Source of the DNA: Cenarchaeum sp.
GTDB lineage: Archaea > Thermoproteota > Nitrososphaeria > Nitrososphaerales > Nitrosopumilaceae
Length of the DNA stretch: 19,526 nt
Assembly (NCBI GenBank): GCA_007570915.1
Contig: RKSK01000152.1
Span: 1-19,526 of the forward strand
Direction: 5' to 3'
The translations under genes and the position numbers were made by a program. The notes beneath the pieces are model-generated. The model searched no databases and was not told where the DNA came from. It saw only the letters and a list, made by a program, of their open reading frames with translations. Shown in pieces: positions 5,786 through 13,168 of this stretch (within the stretch, counting starts at the first letter, position 1; every line of letters starts with the position of its first letter).

Positions 5786-8763
5786 GCCGCCACCTGCGGC
5801 ACGCGGCGGTCCTTGTAGGTGACGACATGCGAGACGCCGCCCCTCGGGTAGACGCCGTATATGAGGGCCGCCTTTTTCACGACAGAGTCCTTGAGGGACA
5901 CCACGATAAACTGGCTCTCGCCGGCGCGCTCGGAGAGTATCTTTGAGAGCCTCTCGGAGTTTGGCGTGTCAAGGTGCGCGTCAACCTCGTCAAACAGGTA
6001 GAACGGCGACGGCTTGAGCCTTTGCAGCGCGAGGACAAAGACTATGGCGAGACAATCCCGTTTCGCTCGGCCTCCAGCGAGTTCTTTTTGGCCGACGTCT
6101 CGCGGTAGCCGCCTGACACCTCGGCGTACTTTGCCGGCGCGCCGGCGTTGAGCGTAGTCATCGACTCGAGCTCGGCGCGCAGCGCGCGCAGCAGCGGCGC
6201 GACGTCGATTCCGGCGGCGTCCTCGCCCACGTTGTGCGCGGCGCAGACCTTGCGGAGCGACGCCTCGCTGGCGGCGAGGTCCCCGATGTCGCGGCCCAGC
6301 GCGTCGCCCTGCCGCTGCGCCGACGCGATGTCCCTGCTGATCGAGCGCTCGCGCTCGCGCATCTCGTCCAGGCGCGCGTCGTACTCGGAGAGGCGCGAGA
6401 CGGACTCGCCCGAGTCCGATATGAGCTCCTGCTCGCGCTCGCGCATCGCAGTGACCTCGGCCTCGCTCCTGGCGGCCCGCTCGCGCAGGCCCCCGGCGCG
6501 CTCGGCGAGCTCGGCGCGCTCGGCCTCGAGCTCGAGTCGCTCGGCCTCGAGGCGCGAGGACGTCCCGCCGGCGCGCTCGGCGTCGGCCTCGGCGGCGGCC
6601 AGGGCCGCCCGACTCGTGCGTGAGCAGCCTTGCGCGCGCGCGCGCCTGCGCGGCGGCCATGCGCTCGCGCGAGGCCGCCTTCCTCTCGGCGTACTGCTTT
6701 AGCATGGCTATCGACTGGAGGAGGCCGTCGACGGTGGCCCCCATGGCGATGCGCCTCGTGAGGTCCGTGATCCTGGATCCCGCGTCCATGATGGACGCCG
6801 CGGCCCCCGGCTCAAAGAGCTCGCCGTCCAGCGTGACTGCCCTGTGGCCGGCGGCGGCGAGCTCCCTGGCCCTCGCGGGCGTGCGCGCCAGGGCCACGCC
6901 CCCAAAGAGAAAGTCCACGATCCCGGCGTGGCGCGCGTCTGCCCTCACGTGGTCGGCGAGCATGCCGTCGGCCCCCTCCGGCGCGGCGCGCGCGGCGCGC
7001 GCAATGCCGCCCAGCGCGATGACCTTGAGGCGCGGCATCCCCCTGGACCGCGCATACTCGGCGATCCCCACCATCGTGTCGATGTCCCTGGTCACTATGG
7101 CCTTTAGCCACTCCGAGCCGGCCGCAAGGGCCGCGCGCTCGTGCGCCCCGTCCCAGGAGACGAGCTCGTACGCGACGCCCTCTATGCCGATCTCGCGCGC
7201 GTTGGCGCGGAGGCGCGACACCGAATAGTCCTCGTGCATGATCCCCTTGATGACCTTCATCTTTGCGCGGTAGCGCGTGGCGGCCCTCTCGGACCGCGCG
7301 ACGATCGCCCCAAGCTCGTCAATGTCGCGCGAGGCCTGCCCCATCCTCGAGCCCAGCGAGTCGATCCTCTCGCGCATGTCCGCATGCGACCTGGAGTGGT
7401 GCGCGATCACCCTGCGCAGGCGCGCGTCGATCGACTCTAGCTTTGCGATGTCGGCGGCGATCGCCGCGCGCCTCGACGCGTTCGCGCCGGCCCTCGCGTC
7501 GATCTCGCCGACCTCGCGCTCGAGGTTGGACGCCGAGAGGGCCGCGGCGTCGCGCTCCTCGGTCGCCTCCCTTGCGCGCCGCTCGTCCTCGGCTGCGCGC
7601 CCGGCGGCGCCGGAGTGGCGCGCGAGGGCCTCGGCGAGCCGCTCCCCGTTCTCCTCAATCCTCGCGCCAGTCGCCGCGCGGCGCTCGGCGGCGGCGCGCA
7701 GCGACTCGCGCAGGCCGCCGGCGCGCTCGTCTGCCCCCGAGCGCGCGCGCTCGGCGGCGGCGAGCTCCTCGGAGAGGGCCGGCAGCCTCTTGCCGACCTG
7801 GCCCGCGCGGCGCTCGGCGGCGGCGAGCGCGCCCTTTGACTCCTCGACGGCCCTGTACGCCGCGGCGAGGTCCGTGTCGACCTTGGCCCTAGCGCGGCTG
7901 TGCGCGTCGGCCCTCGCGGCAAACTCGGCCTTTTCGGCCTCGAGGGCCGCCATCTCGGAGGCGAGGGCCTCGCCCTCCTCGCGCCTCTGCGCCGCGCGGC
8001 CCTCGACGCGCGCGGCCTCCTCCCTCTTTTTGGCAAGGCCCGCCATGACGCCCCTGAGGCGCGAGGCGGCGTCTATGGCGTTTAGGCGCGATATCTCGGC
8101 CTCCAGCGCGCCATGGCGCAGGAACGCGTTGCGCTCGGCCTCGAGGTCGTCGATGTACTTTTTGACCTCGCCCATCTTTGTGAGGGCGATCTCGAGGCGG
8201 TGGTCGGCGTCGCCGAGCTGCTTTTGGGCCTCCTGCTTTTTCTCGTCAAAGTACGACAGGCCGACGAGGTCCTCTATGGCCTTGCGCTTCTCCTCGGGGG
8301 TAAACTCGGATATGCGCGTCACGGTCCCCTGCTGGAGCGCGTTGAGCTGGTTGAGGCCGGCGTTTGCGACGTCAAGGAGGTCCAGGACGTGGTTTCGCTG
8401 CGACTTTTTCTTGTTGACATAGTACGTGTTGTCGCCGGACCCGTCCATCTCGCGCGTGATCTCGACCGAGTCGGACCCCAGCGGTATCTTGCGGTCCGTG
8501 TTGTCAAAGAGTATGCTCGCCCTGGCGATCCTCGGCCCCCTCCGCTTGCCGTCGATGTCGTGTATGAGGGACCGCAGCTTGTCCACGCGCATCATGCGCG
8601 GCTTGTTCTCGCCCATGGCAAATATGATCGCGTCAAGTATGTTGCTCTTGCCGCTTCCGTTGGGGCCGGATATCGAGACGAGGCCCGGCCGGAACTCGAC
8701 TGTCGTGGTCCTAAACCCGAAGGACTTGAAGCCAAATATGTCGATCTTTTTTATGTGAACCAC
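5782..8763 (-). CDS. smc: SMC chromosome-segregation ATPase, frameshifted and missing its signature motif
   Basis: A structural-maintenance-of-chromosomes ATPase. Present: N-terminal head with Walker A GPNGSGKSN (33-41), first coiled coil (about 165-500), hinge (about 502-660, from MKVIKGIMHEDYSVSRLRA), part of the second coil, and the Walker B end FYLFDEVDAHLD with the closing YGVYPRGGVSHVVTYKD. The frame read from 8763 turns Arg-rich from about 6620 to about 6055. There the true coil is in the next frame, including LEAERLELEAERAEL and ISRDIASAQRQGDALGRDIG. At about 6055 that frame, ending LEAERNGIV, jumps to LAIVFVLALQRLKPSPFYLF. Roughly 75 residues that should hold the LSGGEK-like signature are absent. 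GC richness keeps the 993-codon frame stop-free. Start is a GTG with a weak CATATT box 30 nt upstream. As written it could not form a working ATPase: either a sequence/assembly error or a decaying gene. Confidence 0.85.
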   Translation of the reverse strand: MVHIKKIDIFGFKSFGFRTTTVEFRPGLVSISGPNGSGKSNILDAIIFAMGENKPRMMRVDKLRSLIHDIDGKRRGPRIARASILFDNTDRKIPLGSDSVEITREMDGSGDNTYYVNKKKSQRNHVLDLLDVANAGLNQLNALQQGTVTRISEFTPEEKRKAIEDLVGLSYFDEKKQEAQKQLGDADHRLEIALTKMGEVKKYIDDLEAERNAFLRHGALEAEISRLNAIDAASRLRGVMAGLAKKREEAARVEGRAAQRREEGEALASEMAALEAEKAEFAARADAHSRARAKVDTDLAAAYRAVEESKGALAAAERRAGQVGKRLPALSEELAAAERARSGADERAGGLRESLRAAAERRAATGARIEENGERLAEALARHSGAAGRAAEDERRAREATEERDAAALSASNLEREVGEIDARAGANASRRAAIAADIAKLESIDARLRRVIAHHSRSHADMRERIDSLGSRMGQASRDIDELGAIVARSERAATRYRAKMKVIKGIMHEDYSVSRLRANAREIGIEGVAYELVSWDGAHERAALAAGSEWLKAIVTRDIDTMVGIAEYARSRGMPRLKVIALGGIARAARAAPEGADGMLADHVRADARHAGIVDFLFGGVALARTPARARELAAAGHRAVTLDGELFEPGAAASIMDAGSRITDLTRRIAMGATVDGLLQSIAMLKQYAERKAASRERMAAAQARARARLLTHESGGPGRRRGRRRARRRDVLAPRGRATRARGRARRARRARRGPARAGRQERGRGHCDARARAGAHIGLGRVRLAPLRVRRAPGRDARARALDQQGHRVGAAAGRRAGPRHRGPRRQRGVAPQGLRRAQRGRGRRRNRRRAAAARAARRARVDDYAQRRRAGKVRRGVRRLPRDVGQKELAGGRAKRDCLAIVFVLALQRLKPSPFYLFDEVDAHLDTPNSERLSKILSERAGESQFIVVSLKDSVVKKAALIYGVYPRGGVSHVVTYKDRRVPQVAA
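6055..6620 (-). other. Out-of-frame coiled-coil segment of smc, ending at an internal deletion
   Basis: This part of smc reads as heptad-like coil only in the frame shifted one base from the head and hinge. The upstream switch lies between about 6605 and 6645, near a GC-dinucleotide run (about 6628-6645) and a short G run. The downstream switch, near 6055, coincides with loss of the region that should carry the ABC signature. Confidence 0.75.
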
Positions 8764-8790
8764 GCCGTGGGCCGGCGCGGCGGGCAGCCC

Positions 8791-8796
8791 AATATG
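8791..8796 (-). promoter_or_regulatory. Possible TATA-like box for smc
   Basis: CATATT on the minus strand, centred about 30 nt before the GTG at 8763. It sits in an unusually AT-rich patch (about 8791-8830) between smc and the zinc-ribbon gene. Nothing else is recognised in this 93-base gap. Confidence 0.35.
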
Positions 8797-8856
8797 GCTT
8801 TATTGACAATTTTAGCTGACAAGATCCCTAGCTGGCCGCGCACCCGCCGCGGCGGC

Positions 8857-9162
8857 CTAGCTTCCAGACGAGCCCGATATCCTCGCCGTGATCGCCGATA
8901 TCTCGGCGAGGATGGCCCTCCTGGCCCCCTCGTCGCGCTCGGAGGCGAGCCTGGCGGCCAGGGCCGAGAGGCGCTCCTCCGGGCTGCCGGGATCCGCGGG
9001 CGGCGCGGCGCGGCCTGCCTCGGGCTCGGCCCCGCACGAGGAGCAAAAGGCGTGGCCGGCCCTCATCACGCGCACGCCGCCGCAGTACGGGCACGGCTCG
9101 CGGACCATCCTGGCCCCGGAGAGGAGCATCTCGGCTGCCCTTTTCACGGCGTCCTCGGCCAT
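8857..9162 (-). CDS. Small zinc-ribbon protein (Sjogren/scleroderma autoantigen 1-like)
   Basis: A 101-residue protein that begins with a short helix (AEDAVKRAAEMLLSGARM). A four-cysteine zinc ribbon follows, CPYCGG at 24-29 and CSSCG at 40-44, then a Pro/Ala linker and a C-terminal helix. The helix-plus-ribbon layout matches the archaeal family related to human SSSCA1, whose biochemical role is not established. The ATG at 9162 is chosen over one at 9183 because a TTTATTC box lies about 28 nt upstream and the conserved part starts there. It is divergent from eIF1 and precedes smc on the same strand with a 93-base gap. Function is unknown; a nucleic-acid or protein-binding ribbon is the limit of what can be said. 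Confidence 0.72.
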   Translation of the reverse strand: MAEDAVKRAAEMLLSGARMVREPCPYCGGVRVMRAGHAFCSSCGAEPEAGRAAPPADPGSPEERLSALAARLASERDEGARRAILAEISAITARISGSSGS

Positions 9163-9186
9163 CCTGGCGGGCGGCCCGCGCATCCC

Positions 9187-9195
9187 GAATAAAAG
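9187..9195 (-). promoter_or_regulatory. TATA-like box for the zinc-ribbon gene
   Basis: CTTTTATTC on the minus strand, centred about 28-29 nt before the ATG at 9162. Confidence 0.5.
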
Positions 9196-9231
9196 CGCGG
9201 CGGCCCGCCGCGCCCGCCGGGCCCGGCAAGG

Positions 9232-9239
9232 CTTAATAG
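9232..9239 (+). promoter_or_regulatory. TATA-like box for the eIF1 gene
   Basis: CTTAATAG, centred about 33 nt before the ATG at 9269, which would give at most a very short leader. The stretch between box and start is an almost pure GC run. Confidence 0.5.
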
Positions 9240-9268
9240 TGCGCGCGCGCGCCGCCGCGCGCGAACGC

Positions 9269-9577
9269 ATGGCGGTGATATGCAGCACGTGTGGCCTGCC
9301 CGAGGACCTCTGCGCGTGCGGCGAGCTCGCCAAGGACAGCGCCAAGATTATCGTGAGGCTAGAGACGAGGCGCTTTAAGAAAAAGGGCACCATGATCGAG
9401 GGCCTGGACCCAAAGATGGGCAACCTCGAGGGCGTCGCGCGCGAGCTAAAGGCGAGGTACGCCTGCGGCGGGACCGCAAAGGAGGGCTATGTCTTTCTCC
9501 AGGGCGACCACAGGGACACGATCAAGGAGGCGCTCGTGGGCCTCGGCTTTGCCGAGTCGGCCATAGAGCTCCACTAG
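9269..9577 (+). CDS. Translation initiation factor 1 (SUI1/eIF1 family)
   Basis: A 102-residue archaeal aIF1 that helps the small ribosomal subunit choose the correct start codon. The N-terminus has a cysteine cluster (Cys5, 8, 15, 17; CSTCGLPEDLCAC) seen in archaeal homologues. The SUI1 fold follows, with the basic loop RRFKKKGTMIEGLD, then LEGVARELKARYACGGTAK and a closing QGDHRDTIKEALVGLGF. Length and motif order are full. The ATG at 9269 begins just before the cysteines; longer open frame upstream is GC-driven and antisense to the zinc-ribbon gene. The TAG stop overlaps the possible GTG start of the CPBP protease by one base, so the two are probably co-transcribed. In an organism with so many apparently leaderless mRNAs, start selection by this factor would matter. 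Confidence 0.93.
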   Translation: MAVICSTCGLPEDLCACGELAKDSAKIIVRLETRRFKKKGTMIEGLDPKMGNLEGVARELKARYACGGTAKEGYVFLQGDHRDTIKEALVGLGFAESAIELH

Positions 9578-10446
9578 TGCCCCGCATGCTCGGCGCGGCG
9601 CGGCGCGCCGCCGGCGCGGCCCACGCCGCCCTGACCGCGGCCCTCGTCGCCCTCATGCTCGCCTCGCTGCCAATGGGCGCGCACGTCCTGCTCGGCGGCG
9701 GGCCGGGCCCGCAGGGCCCGCTGGAGTGGGCGGGCATGGCCGCGCTCTGGGCGTCGTACGCGGCCATGGTCGGCGTCGCGCTGCTCGGGCCCAGGGCCGG
9801 CGCCGGCGCGTGGGCGTGGGCCAACCCCATGGCGACTGCGGCGGGCTGGTTTGCCGTGCTCGTCGCCGCCTCCTGGGCGATCGAGGCGGCCCAGTCCAGC
9901 CAGGGCATAGAGATCGTGCCCCCCGAGTACGGCAGCGACGCCGAGAGGCTCGCCGACGCGACGCGCGCGCCCCTGGTCGAGGAGCTCGCGTTTCGCGTGC
10001 TCCTCGTGGGCGCCCCGCTTGCCGCGCTCTGCGCAAGGCACGCGCCTCCCGCGCGCGCGCTGCGCGCCCTGCTCCACCCGCACGCGCGGCTGGACGGCCG
10101 CGGGGGGCGCGCGGCGGCCGCGCTGATACTGGCGTCGGCCGCGCTGTTTGGGGCGCTGCACATAGTCGGCGACGGGTCGTGGAGCGCGGGCAAGGCGACG
10201 CAGGCCGGCGTGGCCGGCGCCATACTCGGCTGGGTCTACTATCGCCACGGGCTGCTAGTCGCGGTTCTCGTCCACTGGGCCACAAACTACTTTGTGCTCT
10301 CGTTCCTCCACTTTGTCGCCGGCGCCGCCGGCGTCGGGCTTGCCGGCGTCTCCTCACACCCGGCCGGCGCGGCGTTTGAGGCCCTCCTTGTCGCCTCCGG
10401 CGCCGTCGCCGCCGCGGCCCTTGCGCTTGGGCATCGGCACGCCTAG
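9577..10446 (+). CDS. CPBP-family intramembrane metalloprotease
   Basis: A 289-residue multi-pass membrane protein of the CPBP (CAAX protease and bacteriocin-processing) family. The active-site motifs are in order: VEELAFR (Glu135, Glu136, Arg140), FGALH (Phe181, His185) and VHWATN (His223, Asn227). Hydrophobic segments are visible at about 15-38, 50-70, 86-103, 131-152, 170-186, 202-236 and at the Ala-rich C-terminus. The start is either the GTG at 9577, which overlaps the eIF1 stop by one base, or the ATG at 9586. The gene sits directly behind eIF1. Its last 93 bases overlap the end of the TFB gene on the other strand. Substrate unknown; release or maturation of membrane proteins is the family-level guess. 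Confidence 0.85.
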   Translation: MPRMLGAARRAAGAAHAALTAALVALMLASLPMGAHVLLGGGPGPQGPLEWAGMAALWASYAAMVGVALLGPRAGAGAWAWANPMATAAGWFAVLVAASWAIEAAQSSQGIEIVPPEYGSDAERLADATRAPLVEELAFRVLLVGAPLAALCARHAPPARALRALLHPHARLDGRGGRAAAALILASAALFGALHIVGDGSWSAGKATQAGVAGAILGWVYYRHGLLVAVLVHWATNYFVLSFLHFVAGAAGVGLAGVSSHPAGAAFEALLVASGAVAAAALALGHRHA

Positions 10447-11130
10447 CCGCTCGATCTCGTCGCGCAGGCCCTTGTACCTGTTGCGGATCGTCACCTCCGT
10501 CACGTGCGCCGCATGCGCGATGTTCTTTTGGGTCTCCAGCTCGTCCAGGCGCGTGCACGCGAGGTAGAGCGCCGCGGCGGCAAGGCCCATCGGGTCCTTG
10601 CCGGCCGCGATGCCCCCCGCCGAGACGCGCCTGAGGAGCATCCTGGCCTCCTTGCGGACGTCCCCGGAGAGGCCGGCGTTGTCGGCTATGCGGGCCACGC
10701 ACCCGGCCGCGTCGACTATGGGCATCCTCATGTCAAGCTCGCGCAGCATGAGGCGGTAGCACCTCGATATGTCCTTCCTTGTCGTGTTGCACGCCTGCTG
10801 TATGTCCTTTAGCGTGATGTACGTGCCCGTCTCGCGGGCCGCGGCGTACAGCGACGACGCGGCCAGGGCCGCTATCGAGCGTCCGCGCACGAGGCTCTTC
10901 TCTATTGAGAGGCGGTATATCTCGCGGGCCCTGGTCACGACCTCCTCCCTCACCCCGAGGGCGTCGCGGAGGGCGTCAAGCTCTATCTCGGCCTGCTCAT
11001 AGTTCCTCTCCAGCGCGCGGCTCGCGGAGTTGCGCGAGGCGCGGCGGGCCCGCGCGGCGCCGGCCCCCCCGGCCCGGCCTGGCGCCGTGGCCGCTGCGCT
11101 GCGCCCCCCTGCGGCCCTCTTGCCTGCCAT
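10354..11130 (-). CDS. tfb: TFB/TFIIB-like factor without the N-terminal zinc ribbon
   Basis: A 258-residue relative of archaeal transcription factor B with both cyclin-like repeats. The first (about 43-133) has LVRGRSIAALAASSLYAAAR and DISRCYRLMLRELDM. The second (about 137-225) ends in a helix-turn-helix, HAAHVTEVTIRNRYKGL. These repeats bind TBP and DNA around the TATA box. The expected CxxC...CxxC zinc ribbon and B-reader are absent; the first 40 residues are Ala/Gly/Arg-rich with no cysteine. The ATG at 11130 has a TATA-like box (11155-11162) 28 nt upstream; an in-frame ATG at 11151 would add only seven residues and leaves no room for a ribbon. A basic tail after the second repeat overlaps the CPBP gene by 93 bases. 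Such a factor may not recruit polymerase normally and could act as a competitor or specialised factor (inference). Confidence 0.85.
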   Translation of the reverse strand: MAGKRAAGGRSAAATAPGRAGGAGAARARRASRNSASRALERNYEQAEIELDALRDALGVREEVVTRAREIYRLSIEKSLVRGRSIAALAASSLYAAARETGTYITLKDIQQACNTTRKDISRCYRLMLRELDMRMPIVDAAGCVARIADNAGLSGDVRKEARMLLRRVSAGGIAAGKDPMGLAAAALYLACTRLDELETQKNIAHAAHVTEVTIRNRYKGLRDEIERLGVPMPKRKGRGGDGAGGDKEGLKRRAGRV

Positions 11131-11154
11131 GCCGACGGCGCGCAAGCCCATTGA

Positions 11155-11162
11155 CTTAAAAG
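11155..11162 (-). promoter_or_regulatory. TATA-like box for the TFB gene
   Basis: CTTTTAAG on the minus strand, centred about 28 nt before the ATG at 11130. It sits inside a short inverted repeat (GACTT, two bases, AAGTC; 11153-11164), which may be chance around an AT core. Confidence 0.5.
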
Positions 11163-11214
11163 TCTGATCACGCTGCGCGCCCGGGGCGCGCGCGGGCGGC
11201 GGGGCCGCAATAGG

Positions 11215-11225
11215 TTTTTAAGATA
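11215..11225 (+). promoter_or_regulatory. TATA-like box for the Sec61-beta operon
   Basis: TTTTTAAGATA, centred about 27 nt before the GTG at 11245. It would drive Sec61-beta, the DUF2070 gene and the peptide-binding protein gene as one transcript. Confidence 0.55.
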
Positions 11226-11244
11226 AGGCGCGCGCGCGCGCCGC

Positions 11245-11412
11245 GTGAGCAAGAAGAGCAAGGGCGCGCCGCTGCCCGCCTCTAGCGCCGGCCTGCTGCG
11301 CTTCTTTGAGGACGAGACAAAGGGCTTCAAGGTGGACCCGAGGATAGTGGTCTCCATGCCAATGAGCCTAATCGTCGTGTCGTGGATGATCGACATATTC
11401 CTTGCCCCCTGA
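11245..11412 (+). CDS. Sec61-beta subunit of the protein translocase
   Basis: A 55-residue protein, the small tail-anchored subunit of the SecYEbeta translocation channel. It begins SKKSKGAPLPASSAGLLRFF, the typical Sec61-beta opening, followed by EDETKGFKVDPRIVV. One membrane segment (about 34-53, SMPMSLIVVSWMIDIFLA) ends the protein. The GTG start is supported by a TATA-like box 27 nt upstream and by the conserved N-terminus. The stop at 11410-11412 lies 7 nt before the ATG of the DUF2070 gene, so the two are probably one operon. Full length for the family; nothing missing. Confidence 0.9.
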   Translation: MSKKSKGAPLPASSAGLLRFFEDETKGFKVDPRIVVSMPMSLIVVSWMIDIFLAP

Positions 11413-11419
11413 TGGGACC

Positions 11420-13168
11420 ATGAGCGCCCCGACCGACAACGTCCACAGCATACACAGGTGGCACACGCTCACGCTCATAAACCCGTCGTCGCACAGGCAC
11501 TCGCTAGTCTTCTCGCTTGCCGTCACGGCCACGCTCGCCCTCGCGGTCCACTTTTCGTACGCCGAGCCCGGCCCGTGGGCAGCCGCGCACGTCCTGTCCG
11601 CCATGGCCGTCCTGCCGGCCACGCAGCTGGCCGACATGCTCGTCATACGCAACCGCGAGCACTCAAAGGCCATACACCTCTCGCTGTTCGGGACCGCGGC
11701 GTGGCTGATGACGGCGTCAGCCGGCGTCGGCGCGGCGGCGGTACTCGGCAGGGACGCCGTCCCCATGCAGCACCTCACCGTGGGGATGATGGTCTTTGCG
11801 GCCTTTAGGATCGGGATGCTCACGTCGGTCCTCGGCGTCAGCATACGCCGCGCGTGGGCCGTGTGCGCCGTGCAGCCGCTTGCGCTCTACCTCGCGATCG
11901 TCCCGCCCGCCATGTGGGGCGCCCTCGCGGACCCCGTCTCGCTGGCGTTCGGCGCGGCGTTCCTCGCGATCGCCACGGCGTGGTCTGCCATGACCGACAG
12001 GGCGGGCCGGCCCCCGCTGCGCAGCACGCACGAGGTCATACAGGCTTACCTCACGTCGCTGCGCCGCGACCACTCCGAGATGGAGGCCCTCCTCGAGCGC
12101 CACTCGCACCCGCTTGACGTCTCGACGACGCAGCTCCGCCTGCGCAGCGGCGACGACAGGACCGACATGCGCCTCGTCCTGCCCGGCGTGCACCCCGGGC
12201 CCTACCACCCCGTGGGCGGCAGCAACATCCCCTACCTGATATACAAGAGCCTCGACTCGTCGGCGATGGTCATGCACAGCGTCTCAAACCACACGCACAA
12301 CCTGCCCTCGCGCGGCGAGGTGGACCGCTACCTCGAGTCGCTCAAGTCGAGCACCGTGGCCGGCTCGGGCTCGTCGTGCACGGAGCCCGTCACGGCAGTC
12401 GTCAACCGCGCGCGCGCCATAGGCGTCATGTTTGAGGGCAGCGCGCTCGTGGTCCTCTCGCTCTCGCCGCACGGGATGGAGGACCTTCCCACGCGCATAA
12501 AGTCGGCGATCGAGGACCACGCGCTCAAGGCGGGCATCGAGCGCGTCATGGTCGTCGACTCGCACAACGCCATGGGCGACGAGATATCGGGCGCCGACGA
12601 GGACGACATGCTCGCCGCGGCGCGCTCCTGCCTCGACTCGCTCCGCGGCAAGCCAATGCACGCGATGGAGGTCGGCTATGCCAACTCGTCGGGCATGGGC
12701 ATAGAGGCGCCGGACATCGGGATGGGAGGCCTCGGCGTCCTCTGCCTGAGGGTCAACGGCAGGGAGCGCTTTTTGGCGTGGGCCGACGCCAACAACATGG
12801 AGAACGGCATGCGCGAGCACATCGTCGGGGCCCTCGCCGCGGGGGGGATGGACCTCCTTGACGTCTGCACGTCGGACACGCACTTTTCGCGCACGACGGT
12901 GCGCACGAGGAACGGCTATTACCAGTTTGGCGCCGTGACGGGGCGCGCGCAGGCGGCCTCGTGGTTTGCCGAGATCGCCTCGCGGGCAAGGGCGTCGGCG
13001 GGCAGCGCCTCCTTTGAGGTCCTCGTGGCCAGCGCGCGCGTGCGCATAATGGGAGAGAAGGTCTTTGAGGACTATTCGGCGGCCCTCTACAGGGCACTGG
13101 GCCTCACAAAGGCCCACTCGGCCCTGGGCCTGGGCGTCTTTGTTGCGAGCCTCGTGCTTGTCCCGTAG
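11420..13168 (+). CDS. DUF2070 family archaeal membrane protein
   Basis: A 582-residue membrane protein of the archaeal DUF2070 family, whose function is unknown. About six hydrophobic segments fill roughly residues 25-195 (for example FSLAVTATLALAVHF and FGAAFLAIATAWSAM). A large soluble domain follows, with family-like motifs LPGVHPGPYHPVGGSNIPY, HSVSNHTHNLPS, VVDSHNAMGDE and CTSDTHFS. Their His/Asp content suggests metal binding (inference). A final hydrophobic stretch (LGLGVFVASLVLV) ends the protein, close to the membrane again. The ATG at 11420 is chosen over a TTG at 11402 that overlaps Sec61-beta. Lying between Sec61-beta and a secreted binding protein suggests a job at the cell surface or in protein export, but this is context only. 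Confidence 0.85.
   Translation: MSAPTDNVHSIHRWHTLTLINPSSHRHSLVFSLAVTATLALAVHFSYAEPGPWAAAHVLSAMAVLPATQLADMLVIRNREHSKAIHLSLFGTAAWLMTASAGVGAAAVLGRDAVPMQHLTVGMMVFAAFRIGMLTSVLGVSIRRAWAVCAVQPLALYLAIVPPAMWGALADPVSLAFGAAFLAIATAWSAMTDRAGRPPLRSTHEVIQAYLTSLRRDHSEMEALLERHSHPLDVSTTQLRLRSGDDRTDMRLVLPGVHPGPYHPVGGSNIPYLIYKSLDSSAMVMHSVSNHTHNLPSRGEVDRYLESLKSSTVAGSGSSCTEPVTAVVNRARAIGVMFEGSALVVLSLSPHGMEDLPTRIKSAIEDHALKAGIERVMVVDSHNAMGDEISGADEDDMLAAARSCLDSLRGKPMHAMEVGYANSSGMGIEAPDIGMGGLGVLCLRVNGRERFLAWADANNMENGMREHIVGALAAGGMDLLDVCTSDTHFSRTTVRTRNGYYQFGAVTGRAQAASWFAEIASRARASAGSASFEVLVASARVRIMGEKVFEDYSAALYRALGLTKAHSALGLGVFVASLVLVP

Noticed and set aside
8800..8830. AT-rich patch upstream of smc as a possible small RNA or origin element
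   Set aside because: It is only about 30 bases long, without repeats or a stable hairpin that I could see; promoter material is the simpler reading.
8113..9192. A 359-codon plus-strand open frame opposite the start of smc and the zinc-ribbon gene
   Set aside because: Antisense shadow; both genes on the other strand have clear domain motifs and promoters.
9240..9262. GC-dinucleotide run as possible Z-DNA or a functional repeat
   Set aside because: Similar short runs occur all over the window because of base composition; nothing sets this one apart.
9653..10702. A long minus-strand open frame covering the CPBP protease gene
   Set aside because: Extremely Arg/Pro-rich translation typical of a shadow frame; the CPBP and TFB frames explain the region.
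11153..11164. Inverted repeat around the TFB TATA box as a repressor site
   Set aside because: Five-base arms around an AT core occur easily by chance, and no second copy was seen at other promoters.
13065..13157. Upstream part of the peptide-binding protein frame
   Set aside because: It overlaps the end of DUF2070 in another frame, and the signal peptide begins cleanly at the TTG at 13158.
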